In this document: positions 1 through 6,654 of the stretch, one piece after another
Position numbering within the stretch: position 1 is the stretch's first letter
How the letters are laid out: every line of letters starts with the position of its first letter
Source of the DNA: Chitinophagaceae bacterium
GTDB taxonomy: Bacteria; Bacteroidota; Bacteroidia; Chitinophagales; Chitinophagaceae
Assembly (NCBI GenBank): GCA_020846105.1
Contig: JADLEN010000068.1
Coordinates: 1-7,196 of the forward strand
DNA length: 7,196 nt
Reading direction: 5' to 3'
Made by a program: the position numbers and the translations under genes
The notes under the pieces: generated by a model
Seen by the model: only the letters and a program-made list of their open reading frames with translations
Told to the model about the DNA's origin: nothing
Databases searched by the model: none

Positions 1-1
1 G

Positions 2-1048
2 TTGCGTATCTGCACTAGCTTGTCACATGCGGGGTACGATGTATGTTTGGTGGGCTTCAAACGCAAGCTCAGCAAGCCTCTTACGGCCAGGCCTTTCAAA
101 CAAATACGCATTCCTATAATTGCAGAAAAAGGAAAATTGCTTTATATAGATTATTGGCTAAAACTTTTTTTCTTTCTACTCTTTAAGAAAGTAGACCTGC
201 TTTGCGCTATCGACCTCGATACAATTTTACCAGTGTATTATATTTCCAAACTGCGCAAAAAAAAACGAGTGTACGACGCACACGAATTATTTACAGAGCT
301 CAAAGAGGTAATTAGCCGTCCGAAGGTGCACAAAATGTGGCTGTGGATAGAACGACACACCGTACCAAATTTCCCTGTAGGTTATACTATTGGCCATTGT
401 TATGCACAAGAGTTTCAGAAACGCTATGGGGTACAATATGGTGTGGTACGCAATGCTACAATTTTGCAAACTTTGCAAGAAATTAAACCTCCCGAAAAAT
501 ATATTTTGTACCAAGGCTGGGTAAATGTTGGTCGCCGTTTTGAACAATTAATTCCTGCAATGCAATGGGTAAATGCAAAGCTAATAATCTGTGGCGAAGG
601 CAACTTTTACGCCGAAACAAAAGCACTTGTGGCGCAATACAAATTAGAACACAAAGTGATTTTCAAAGGCTACGTGCCGCCCGAAGAGCTTCGTCAATAC
701 ACACTATCAGCCCATATAGGCATCACTTTATTCGAAGATACAAGCCTAAGCAATCAGCTAAGCATGGCCAACAGATTTTTCGATTATATGCATGCCGCAG
801 TGCCGCAATTGTGCAACAATTATCCTGAGTACCAACGCGTAAATGAGCAATACCAAGTAGCACATCTTATTGATAAGCCTAGCCCCGAAAACATTGCCGC
901 AGCGCTCAATACCATGCTGCAAGATGCGGATTATTACCAACTTATGAAAACAAATTGCTTAGCTGCTCGTAAAGTATATTGTTGGCAAGAAGAAGAAAAA
1001 AAATTGTTGCACACCTACAAAAATCTGCTTGGATATAATGAAGTATAG
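2..1048 (+). CDS. GT4-type glycosyltransferase, 5' end missing
   Basis: Probable GT-B fold glycosyltransferase that moves a sugar from a nucleotide-sugar donor onto a cell-surface glycan at the cytoplasmic side of the membrane. The frame is open from the window edge. The first visible residues (RICTSLSHAGYDVCLVGF) fit a point some 20 residues inside a normal GT4 N-terminus, so the TTG at position 2 is not the true start. The C-terminal Rossmann half is clear: a donor-domain opening (YILYQGW), the strand LIICGEGN, VIFKGYVPPEEL, and a nucleotide-sugar binding loop around NRFFDYMHAAVPQLC. It ends with TAG, and the next glycosyltransferase starts inside it, which indicates one transcript. Donor and acceptor cannot be told from the sequence. 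I am confident of the family and not of the specific role. Confidence 0.85.
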   Translation: MRICTSLSHAGYDVCLVGFKRKLSKPLTARPFKQIRIPIIAEKGKLLYIDYWLKLFFFLLFKKVDLLCAIDLDTILPVYYISKLRKKKRVYDAHELFTELKEVISRPKVHKMWLWIERHTVPNFPVGYTIGHCYAQEFQKRYGVQYGVVRNATILQTLQEIKPPEKYILYQGWVNVGRRFEQLIPAMQWVNAKLIICGEGNFYAETKALVAQYKLEHKVIFKGYVPPEELRQYTLSAHIGITLFEDTSLSNQLSMANRFFDYMHAAVPQLCNNYPEYQRVNEQYQVAHLIDKPSPENIAAALNTMLQDADYYQLMKTNCLAARKVYCWQEEEKKLLHTYKNLLGYNEV

Positions 1049-1787
1049 TGTCGTGATTGCAGCATACAATGCCAGTAGCACTATTGCGGCTACAGTAAAT
1101 GCTTGCTTGGCACAAAGCCTTTTGCCCTGCGAAATTATTGTTGTTGACGATGCATCTACAGACGATACTGTGCAAATTTTGCAGCAATTAAACCAAGACA
1201 TTATTGTAGTGAAACTAACGAAAAATAGCGGTGTGAGCGCTGCCCGAAATGCAGGATGGGCAGCAGCTTCTGGCCATTATATTGCTTTCTGCGATAGCGA
1301 TGACATTTGGCATTTCGACAAATTATTTTGGATAGATACGATAGTAAAGCAGCACCTTCAACAGCAAGTATTCCTCAATCAATTTAGCACAGATAGTACA
1401 ATACTCAAGCGAAAGCTCGAAACTGTAAACACAAAAATCTTGCCCTTCGGCCAGTTGTTGTTGCGCAATAAATGCCAAGGATCTTGTATTGTGGTCAATG
1501 CACTTTTACCAATCAGATTCGATGAGCAGATGCGCTACTCTGAGGATTATGACTTCGCACTACAATGTGCGTACCGCCAACCATTATTATTTTTAGATGC
1601 ACCACTTACCCTATTGTCTCGCCCCCAACAAAGTATTGGCGGCTTGTCTGCCCATCATTGGCAAATGCGCAAGGGGGAGTTGCGTAGTTATTGGAAAGCA
1701 GGTCGCTTAAATTTACTATTCCTTCCGCTAATACCATTCTTAATAGCTTGGAGCTTGCTCAAACATTTGGTACAGCGATTTGTCTAG
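1038..1787 (+). CDS. GT2-type glycosyltransferase
   Basis: GT-A fold family 2 glycosyltransferase of 249 aa. I chose the ATG at 1038 (MKYSVVIAAYN), because the protein then opens directly on the first beta strand of the fold; a TTG nine bases upstream is a poorer start. Visible motifs are VVDDAS at about residues 35-40 (nucleotide binding), SGVSAARNAGW at 64-74, the metal-binding DSDD at 86-89, and an acidic pair ED at 169-170 in the position of the usual catalytic base. A hydrophobic stretch at about 224-245 near the C-terminus could attach it to the membrane. It overlaps the upstream glycosyltransferase gene by 11 nt, so the two are probably co-translated and act on the same surface glycan. 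The gene ends in TAG, 2 nt from the stop of the convergent GT-C gene. The substrate is unknown. Confidence 0.88.
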   Translation: MKYSVVIAAYNASSTIAATVNACLAQSLLPCEIIVVDDASTDDTVQILQQLNQDIIVVKLTKNSGVSAARNAGWAAASGHYIAFCDSDDIWHFDKLFWIDTIVKQHLQQQVFLNQFSTDSTILKRKLETVNTKILPFGQLLLRNKCQGSCIVVNALLPIRFDEQMRYSEDYDFALQCAYRQPLLFLDAPLTLLSRPQQSIGGLSAHHWQMRKGELRSYWKAGRLNLLFLPLIPFLIAWSLLKHLVQRFV

Positions 1788-1789
1788 TA

Positions 1790-3268
1790 TTACTGCTTTT
1801 TGCGCAGCCGCCAAATAGTCCAGATATCGCTACGGCTTTGCCAATCATTGAGTTGAATATTCATTATCCAATCTGGCAAATACACATATACACGCTCTTC
1901 TTGGTATCGTGCATCATGATATGGCAACGCAGCTTGGTAGCTTAGTACCAAAAGACTATCGGCATTTTGTGCTTGCATATATGGTGCAAATGATGCTTCA
2001 GCTAATGTGTCATCTATTAAATTTGGGGGCCTATAAAGGTATATTTCATTATGGCCTTCGTCATAAATGCTTCTACCTAGCGTCAGTAATTTAAGCGGAC
2101 GGTCTTGGGCATAACTATACAAAAATTTGTAGTAAAAATGATTGGGTTTTGCTGGCCAAATACAACGATAGCCCATTAATAGAAAATTGCACCAAACCAA
2201 AATTTGCAAGCTCGGTTTTAGCCATTTTTTACTTTGAATTTTTACCCAAATACTATCTAAGCCTGCAAAGGATACCAACAAAAATGGTAGCACCATGGGG
2301 TACAAAAACCGAAACTCTTTGTGCGGCACCACCATATGGCCAATGAAAAATGGCACAAAAACAAAAACCATCAATTGCATTGGGCGGCGCACAAGCCCTA
2401 CAAAAAACAAGAGCATCAGTACAATGCTAATGGGCGGAATACCTTGGCTAGCAAAGAGTACAAAATAATCGTACCATGGCGTGGTGCCATAAGTAGAAGC
2501 TATATCGTTGGTAATATTAGCATCGAAATAGCGCAAGGGGCTCAATATCCACTCGCCATAAAACCAATAATCTACCCAAAGGTTCAGCAATACAGCGGCT
2601 ACTGCGCCGAGGAACAAAAATAAATAGCATTGCCAAATTGGGCGTGCATACAGCAGCAGCCAAAGCAATAAGCCTATAATAGCAAACGCTATCTGGAAAC
2701 GAAAATAAAAGGAACAAGAAAGCAAAAAGCCCATCAACAACCATTGCAGCTTAGTTGCCGATATTTTTGTTTGGTTAGCAATGCTAGGCACCACTAGCAA
2801 GGCAGCCATAAAGGATATACCCGCATAATTTTCAGAGCTGAAACGTACTTGCAAATAAGGCATAAACCAAAGACAAGCAATTGCTGCTATACTCCAATAT
2901 TGAACTTTACGGTTTTGGTATTGCAAACCAAATTTTAGAGCTGCCATACAAGATACCCACCAGGCCAAGATAGCTGTAAGCAAGCGCAAAACAAACACTT
3001 GAAAAAAAGGATTTCCTATACCTATCGATTGCATTGCCTTGAAACTAAAATGCGCAAATGTGGGCTGCAAGGTAGGGCGTAGCTTGCCTAGATACTCCCA
3101 AGGAAAAACCCGCTCTGGTACAGTGCCAAATTTATAATTGGCATATTCCAGTATCATAAAATGCTCGTCTATCTGATGGTAGCCAATAGAATACCAGCTC
3201 GCTACAATATGGCATACGAGACCAATAATAAAAAATTTCTTAAAAGGGCTGTTCCAAATTTCTTTCAT
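1790..3268 (-). CDS. GT-C membrane glycosyltransferase, GT22/Alg9-like mannosyltransferase
   Basis: Integral membrane protein of 492 aa with roughly ten hydrophobic segments. It starts at an ATG (MKEIWNSPF). After the first membrane segment comes a loop with an acidic pair (IGYHQIDEHFMILE, D34-E35), the usual place of the catalytic acid in GT-C enzymes. At about residues 316-324 lies HKEFRFLYP, which closely matches the HKExRF motif of the ALG9/PIG-B (GT22) mannosyltransferases. Those enzymes use lipid-linked mannose donors. That this one does so, and works on the outer face of the inner membrane, is inferred from the family. The last 120 residues are mostly soluble. The gene is convergent with the two + strand glycosyltransferases and probably serves the same glycan. 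A weak 7-nt promoter-like TATCTTG lies 40 nt upstream and no clear ribosome binding site is visible. A broader GT39-like assignment is the main alternative. Confidence 0.82.
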   Translation of the reverse strand: MKEIWNSPFKKFFIIGLVCHIVASWYSIGYHQIDEHFMILEYANYKFGTVPERVFPWEYLGKLRPTLQPTFAHFSFKAMQSIGIGNPFFQVFVLRLLTAILAWWVSCMAALKFGLQYQNRKVQYWSIAAIACLWFMPYLQVRFSSENYAGISFMAALLVVPSIANQTKISATKLQWLLMGFLLSCSFYFRFQIAFAIIGLLLWLLLYARPIWQCYLFLFLGAVAAVLLNLWVDYWFYGEWILSPLRYFDANITNDIASTYGTTPWYDYFVLFASQGIPPISIVLMLLFFVGLVRRPMQLMVFVFVPFFIGHMVVPHKEFRFLYPMVLPFLLVSFAGLDSIWVKIQSKKWLKPSLQILVWCNFLLMGYRCIWPAKPNHFYYKFLYSYAQDRPLKLLTLGRSIYDEGHNEIYLYRPPNLIDDTLAEASFAPYMQAQNADSLLVLSYQAALPYHDARYQEERVYVYLPDWIMNIQLNDWQSRSDIWTIWRLRKKQ

Positions 3269-3325
3269 GGATTTTGCAGAGCGTGACTATATTTTCTGTT
3301 AGGGCTACAAGATAGCAAACAAAAC

Positions 3326-3355
3326 AAAAACGCTTGCCCAAGAGCAAGCGTTTTT
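3326..3355 (-). terminator. Rho-independent terminator of the small secreted protein gene
   Basis: Perfect inverted repeat: CGCTTGC at 3331-3337, a six-base loop, and GCAAGCG at 3344-3350, flanked by A5 on the left and T5 on the right. Read on the - strand it follows the stop of the small Lys/Cys-rich gene by about 30 nt, and the stem runs into a T-rich tract (TTTTTGTTTT). The A and T flanks also allow it to work in the + direction. It should separate the small gene from the GT-C gene downstream. Confidence 0.88.
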
Positions 3356-3385
3356 GAATTTTTTTTATGGACTGTCGTCAACAAA

Positions 3386-3592
3386 TTATTTTGTTTCAGC
3401 AGCAGATTTTTCCATTTTTTCTGATTTCTCAGATGATTTTTTACCTTTTTTGCAGCAGCCTTTGTCTTTAGCACAAGCTTCTTTCTTTTCTTTAGAGCAT
3501 TTTTCTTTTTTGTCTTTGCAGCATTTGCCATCAAATGCAAATGAAGAACCTGCTACAAGCAATGCAGCTAGAAATAACGTTACTTTTTTCAT
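3386..3592 (-). CDS. Small secreted lysine/cysteine-rich protein of unknown function
   Basis: A 68-aa protein that I do not recognise. It has a clear N-terminal signal peptide: MKK, a hydrophobic core (TLFLAALLVAG), and a likely signal peptidase I site after SSFA at residue 19. No lipobox cysteine is present, so it should be free in the periplasm or outside the cell. The mature part of about 49 residues holds 18 lysines and six cysteines (C24, C25, C32, C40, C46, C47), many acidic residues and almost no hydrophobic ones, so it is probably disordered unless cysteines bind metal or form disulfides. The C-terminal 18 residues lack cysteine. The gene has its own promoter-like element and a strong terminator, which supports it being a real single-gene transcript. 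Metal binding is speculation. Confidence 0.75.
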   Translation of the reverse strand: MKKVTLFLAALLVAGSSFAFDGKCCKDKKEKCSKEKKEACAKDKGCCKKGKKSSEKSEKMEKSAAETK

Positions 3593-3622
3593 ATTGTATT
3601 ATTTTTTTGTTGAATGAATATT

Positions 3623-3630
3623 CAAATTTA
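3623..3630 (-). promoter_or_regulatory. -7 promoter element (TAAATTTG) for the small secreted protein gene
   Basis: TAAATTTG matches the Bacteroidota sigma factor -7 consensus TAnnTTTG exactly and sits 30 nt before the ATG at 3592. The usual -33 TTG at about 20 nt spacing is not clear; the nearest TTTTG is only 12 nt upstream. The first bases of the box are also the TAA stop codon of psd. Confidence 0.5.
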
Positions 3631-4284
3631 AGGCATTTTTGCCAAAACTGTTACACCACCTGCTACTTTTTGTCCAATTTTCACATCTATTTGTGTTCCT
3701 ACTGGGAAATAGATGTCCACTCTAGAGCCAAAACGGATAAAACCAAACTCCTCGTTTTGCCCAATAGCTTGTTCTTCTTTTACATAATAACAGATTCTGC
3801 GTGCCAATGCACCGGCTATCTGCCTCATAAGCAAGGTGGTTTTTTCGTTGCCCACCACCACGGTTGTTCTTTCGTTTTCGGTAGACGATTTTGGGTGCCA
3901 TGCTACCAAATACTTGCCGGGGTGATAGCGCATGTATTTTACAATTCCCTTTATTGGGCTGCGGTTTACGTGCACATTCAGCGGGCTCATAAATATCGAT
4001 ACTTGCAAGCGCTTATCTTTAAAATATTCTGTTTCTATGGTCTCTTCTATCACCACTACTTTGCCGTCGGCGGGGGCTATTACTAAGTTTTCGCCTTGGG
4101 TAAATGTGCGATTGGGTATCCTGAAAAACCACACTATCCACAACCACAGCAAGAAAAACACGGTTTGTATAGGCCAGTAGGCCCACCATATGTCTAGCAA
4201 GTAATGCTGGTTCAGCCATGCCACCACTGCAAAAACTACAGTGGCTATCGTGATGTATTTGTATCCTTCTCTATGGATGGTCAT
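3628..4284 (-). CDS. psd: Phosphatidylserine decarboxylase proenzyme (short form)
   Basis: Pyruvoyl-dependent decarboxylase that turns phosphatidylserine into phosphatidylethanolamine at the inner membrane. The 218-aa length fits the short form found in Bacteroidota and archaea rather than the longer E. coli type. It opens with two closely spaced membrane segments (about residues 11-27 and 34-54) separated by a short loop. Next comes APADGKV with D73 as the likely self-processing aspartate, and then MSPLNVHVNRSP with H105. The C-terminal self-cleavage site is FGSRVD (185-190): cleavage between G186 and S187 would give a beta chain and a small alpha chain whose serine becomes the pyruvoyl group. 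All key residues are present, so the enzyme should be active. It lies 36 nt after cdsA on the same strand with no terminator between, and ends where the next gene's promoter element begins. Confidence 0.93.
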   Translation of the reverse strand: MTIHREGYKYITIATVVFAVVAWLNQHYLLDIWWAYWPIQTVFFLLWLWIVWFFRIPNRTFTQGENLVIAPADGKVVVIEETIETEYFKDKRLQVSIFMSPLNVHVNRSPIKGIVKYMRYHPGKYLVAWHPKSSTENERTTVVVGNEKTTLLMRQIAGALARRICYYVKEEQAIGQNEEFGFIRFGSRVDIYFPVGTQIDVKIGQKVAGGVTVLAKMP

Positions 4285-4320
4285 AATGTACTTTTACGGT
4301 TTTGAAGTGGCGAAGGTAAT

Positions 4321-5166
4321 TTAAAATAAGTGTATGCTGATAGGCTCCATAAATATTGTACAATAGGCATAGGCAAAGGGTGTAGCCACTAATAACGAGT
4401 CGAACCGGTCTAACGCGCCACCATGCCCGGGCATAAAACTTCCCGAATCCTTTACGCCGGCACTGCGCTTTAGCTTACTCTCTAGCAAGTCGCCGAGCGT
4501 GCCTGCCACAGATGCGCACAAAGACAATGCCACACAATCTTGTATGCTGTAATACGGACTCTACTTGCCCCATATACCAGCAGCTACCTCTGTCAGCAAT
4601 GCGCCACCAATAGTACCTTCCCAAGTTTTCTTTGGCGATATTTTCGAAAAAGGCGTTTTGCCTATAAAAGACCCTACTATATAAGCCATCGTATCGTTTA
4701 TCCAAATAAGCAATATAAGCCCAAGAGGTATTATAAAACTCTTGTGATGCATTACCATCAACATAGACATAGGTACGCAAATGTATACCAACGCAATAAT
4801 GGCATAGGCACCGCTATTCAGGTCCGTCTTTGAACCCAGCCATGTGCCTAGCAACAAGGTCAGTGGCAAGCATGCCAATACCGGCAGCAGCATAGATTGA
4901 TTAAGGACCAAGCCAGTCAGGTAATCCCCATCTACAGCCACAACAACAACAAAGGCAATGACCTGCACAAAAAACTGCAAATAAGTACCAAAATCCGTAG
5001 TAGGGTTTATCTTTTTCATTAGCCCAAAAAACTCTTTGATAGCCAAATACTGTATCAGCACAAACAATGCCAAAAACAATACCCTTGGGCCCAGCAGCCC
5101 CGCTAGCATCACTATTGCAAACACGATAGCCGTGCCCGTACGCGTAAAAAATGTTTGCCAATTCAC
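4321..5166 (-). pseudogene. cdsA: Phosphatidate cytidylyltransferase (CDP-diacylglycerol synthase), interrupted by an in-frame TAG
   Basis: CdsA makes CDP-diacylglycerol from CTP and phosphatidate in the inner membrane, at the head of phospholipid synthesis. The start is a GTG (MNWQTFF), the only standard start after an upstream stop in this frame, 18 nt past the CPBP gene. The frame spans 282 codons including both stops, normal for the family. Codons 1-201 encode several membrane segments and WINDTMAY...KKTWEGTIGG (155-188). Codon 202 is TAG (4561-4563). The same frame then continues for 79 residues with [17 protein letters not shown] (224-240) and [11 protein letters not shown] (246-256), a near match to the CDP-DAG synthase signature. 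There is no frameshift, and the gap between WEG and LGD has about its normal length, so a single base change explains it. The catalytic signature lies wholly after the stop. A restart at GTG 4533 would make a C-terminal fragment only. Sequencing error, true mutation and readthrough are all possible. Confidence 0.85.
4561..4563 (-). other. In-frame amber stop at codon 202 of cdsA
   Basis: The - strand reads GGC AAG TAG AGT CCG. Both sides are in one frame and both belong to CdsA. TAG is one base from Gln (CAG), Trp (TGG), Lys, Glu, Tyr, Ser or Leu codons. The two glycosyltransferase genes in this window end normally in TAG, which argues against general reassignment of the codon. No known readthrough context (such as a following CARYYA) is present. 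Confidence 0.9.
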
Positions 5167-5184
5167 GATTAATATTTTTTTTAA

Positions 5185-6099
5185 TTAGTTAACACCTTCT
5201 CCCCTAAAATCGTCGCTCCAATCTGTAGGCAGTGGCGTAGCATTTTGCTTTATTACCCATCCTACAGCCGCCAATACACCCACACTTATCAGCAGCACAT
5301 ACCATGGCAGCCCTTCGGCCTCGGCCAGCGCTGGCGATATAGCCTTTCTGTTGGCCGCAAACAGCCCCAGCACCGCCAAAGCATTATTGGTAAAATGCGC
5401 CAGCATGCTCAGCCACAACGAGCCACTGAGGTAGTATATATAGCCCAGCATCACCCCTGCCAGCATTATAGGCACAAAATGATACACCGAGCCATGTGCA
5501 AGCCCAAAAATACCCGCCGAAAACAGCACCGCAAAATGTATATTTTTACTATTGTGATACGCAAACCGCATCACCACACCCCTAAACAGCAGCTCCTCGC
5601 CCACCGCCGGCAACACCGCAAACAATAGCAAATACAGCGCCAAATCGCCAAAAGTAGTACCCGCCATTAGCGCCTTCATCATCCGTTGTTGCTCCTCGAA
5701 ACTAGCCCGCACACCCTTGCCAAAATCCAGCAACTGTATCCACGCCCCTAGCTGCGCCAGCAAAGGCACAGCCGCCATTATTAGGCCTACCGCCAGCAGC
5801 AACATCTGCCCACTGCCCGGCCTGCGCAAGCCCAGATACGCTGCCGGCCGCGGGTGGCACAAGTACGCAAACAATAGCGCACTAAGCAAAAAAGTAAACA
5901 AACTAGTAACACCCTGCACCCACTGCATAGCGTGCACCACATTAGCATTTTCCAAGCCCTCCAGCCTGCCCATCTCCAAGCCAAAAAACTTGGTAACACC
6001 AAAATTGGCCACAATAAACGAGAAAGAAGACAAGGTAAAAATCAGCAACATCAGCAAGATAGTTTGCAAAAACCTAGGGTAGTGCCGCAAGTAGCGCAT
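5185..6099 (-). CDS. CPBP-family intramembrane glutamic protease / membrane protein
   Basis: Multi-span membrane protein of 304 aa of the CPBP (Abi/CAAX protease, Rce1-like) family. The conserved core is complete: GEELLFRG with E168-E169 and R173, then FGLAHGS with H202, then the last motif HFTNNAL with H235 and N239. In this family these residues form the membrane-embedded active site that cleaves peptide bonds, but substrates of most bacterial members are unknown. Hydrophobic segments precede the core at about 12-32, 62-82 and 98-118, one follows it at about 265-283, and the tail is soluble and acidic. The ATG start (MRYLRHYP) lies 28 nt after a -7 promoter element. cdsA begins 18 nt past its stop, so it is the first visible gene of the cdsA-psd operon. 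This suggests a membrane-related job, but the context does not define the substrate. Confidence 0.9.
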   Translation of the reverse strand: MRYLRHYPRFLQTILLMLLIFTLSSFSFIVANFGVTKFFGLEMGRLEGLENANVVHAMQWVQGVTSLFTFLLSALLFAYLCHPRPAAYLGLRRPGSGQMLLLAVGLIMAAVPLLAQLGAWIQLLDFGKGVRASFEEQQRMMKALMAGTTFGDLALYLLLFAVLPAVGEELLFRGVVMRFAYHNSKNIHFAVLFSAGIFGLAHGSVYHFVPIMLAGVMLGYIYYLSGSLWLSMLAHFTNNALAVLGLFAANRKAISPALAEAEGLPWYVLLISVGVLAAVGWVIKQNATPLPTDWSDDFRGEGVN

Positions 6100-6127
6100 A
6101 AGCGTAGAAGTATTATTTTATTAGCGC

Positions 6128-6135
6128 CAAAGATA
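6128..6135 (-). promoter_or_regulatory. -7 promoter element (TATCTTTG) for the CPBP-cdsA-psd operon
   Basis: An exact TAnnTTTG match lying 28 nt before the ATG of the CPBP gene, nearly the same spacing as the element before the small secreted protein gene (30 nt). No clear TTG is seen at the -33 position, so the call rests on the -7 box and its placement. Confidence 0.5.
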
Positions 6136-6176
6136 GCGCAGTTTTGCCCACTAGCCACAGCCACCTTTTACAGCTC

Positions 6177-6325
6177 TTGGGCGGTTAAGCATTCATCACC
6201 TTCGTAGGGCTTTGGGTCTCGGGCTGTTGCTTGTACTCCGCCCCAAGGCCGCCGCCGCAAAGGCTTCAGCGGGGTACAGCTGCCATCCCGCGCAGACTCA
6301 GCTTTGGGTGCTGCTATTAAGCTTT
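6177..6325 (+). repeat. Left arm of a 149-nt inverted repeat
   Basis: This stretch matches the reverse complement of 7048-7196 without gaps; by eye 138 of 149 positions agree. The central 86 nt (6210-6295) are identical, and the inner 24 nt (6302-6325) are identical too. The outer 33 nt and a 6-nt block at 6296-6301 carry the differences. Weaker likeness continues inward to about 6360 (an A-run followed by CCACC). It is more GC-rich than its surroundings and holds no convincing gene. It begins about 40 nt upstream of the CPBP promoter element. Confidence 0.92.
6229..6280. repeat. Imperfect palindrome within the repeat core (REP-like hairpin)
   Basis: GTACTCCGC (6233-6241) pairs with GCGGGGTAC (6269-6277) with one G-T wobble. 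The stem can extend outward through GC..T/AGC with one bulged T, and inward through AAG(G)CC (6245-6250) with GGCTT (6262-6266). An outer CGGG/CCCG pair (6220-6223, 6287-6290) can close it further. The same structure is present in the right arm because the core is identical. Confidence 0.7.
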
Positions 6326-6397
6326 CCCCACCGCGTGTACCAAAAAAAACAACCACCACCATCCACCATCATCCACAACACCACCACAACCAACATT

Positions 6398-6413
6398 CCC
6401 CTCCTTGGAGGGG
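6398..6413. repeat. Short GC-rich hairpin CCCCTCC-TT-GGAGGGG
   Basis: A perfect 7-bp stem with a TT centre, followed by CTAGGGG. Short G/C palindromes of this kind recur between genes in many Bacteroidota, as far as I remember; I cannot confirm that here. It is not followed by a T-run, so I do not call it a terminator. Confidence 0.65.
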
Positions 6414-6446
6414 CTAGGGGTTTGCCAAAAAAACAAACCACACCCA

Positions 6447-6493
6447 AGCTCCGTGCCCTTTGTGCAAAACTTAGTGCCCTTTGTGGTGGAGCT
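6447..6493. repeat. Pair of 12-nt direct repeats (GTGCCCTTTGTG) bounded by AGCTCC/GGAGCT
   Basis: GTGCCCTTTGTG occurs at 6453-6464 and again at 6474-6485, a period of 21 nt. The pair is framed by AGCTCC (6447-6452) and its complement GGAGCT (6488-6493), so the whole could form a loop closed by a 6-bp stem. The 21-nt period equals that of the tandem array at 6763, although the sequences are unrelated. Confidence 0.65.
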
Positions 6494-6536
6494 ATAGAAA
6501 AACCACACGTAACACCCCACAACACCACCACATGCA

Positions 6537-6598
6537 GTCATTCCGTAGGAATCTGTAGCGCTTATAACACAGCTAGCAACAGACCCCTACGGGATGAC
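6537..6598. repeat. 20-bp-stem inverted repeat
   Basis: Bases 6537-6556 (GTCATTCCGTAGG...) pair with 6579-6598 (...CCTACGGGATGAC). The 20-bp stem has one wobble pair and two adjacent mismatches, with a 22-nt loop. It lacks a T-tract directly after it. It resembles short palindromic extragenic repeats rather than a terminator. Confidence 0.8.
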
Positions 6599-6636
6599 AT
6601 TAGCGTACGGTGTTATTTTGTTTGTTGTTTTTTTGC

Positions 6637-6654
6637 GGCAGTCTGGAGACTGCC
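6637..6654. repeat. Perfect 8-bp hairpin GGCAGTCT-GG-AGACTGCC
   Basis: An exact inverted repeat with a GG centre. It follows a T-rich stretch (TTTGTTGTTTTTTTG, ending near 6635), so on the - strand the hairpin would be followed by an A-rich run in the + sense, that is, T's are upstream in + and A's downstream in -. Hence it is not a good + terminator, and no gene ends here on the - strand. Confidence 0.65.

Noticed and set aside
3265..3540. 91-aa lysine-rich open frame on the - strand
   Set aside because: It overlaps the small secreted protein gene in another frame and crosses its terminator; the lysines come from A-rich DNA.
4561..4563. Genome-wide TAG reassignment as the explanation for cdsA
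   Set aside because: TAG ends both + strand glycosyltransferase genes at sensible positions, so it works as a stop in this genome.
5185..6099. Toxin-antitoxin or bacteriocin immunity role for the CPBP protein
   Set aside because: Some CPBP members act in bacteriocin immunity, but no bacteriocin gene is nearby and the protein leads a lipid synthesis operon.
6637..6654. Terminator for a + strand transcript
   Set aside because: No + strand gene ends before it and no T-run follows the stem.
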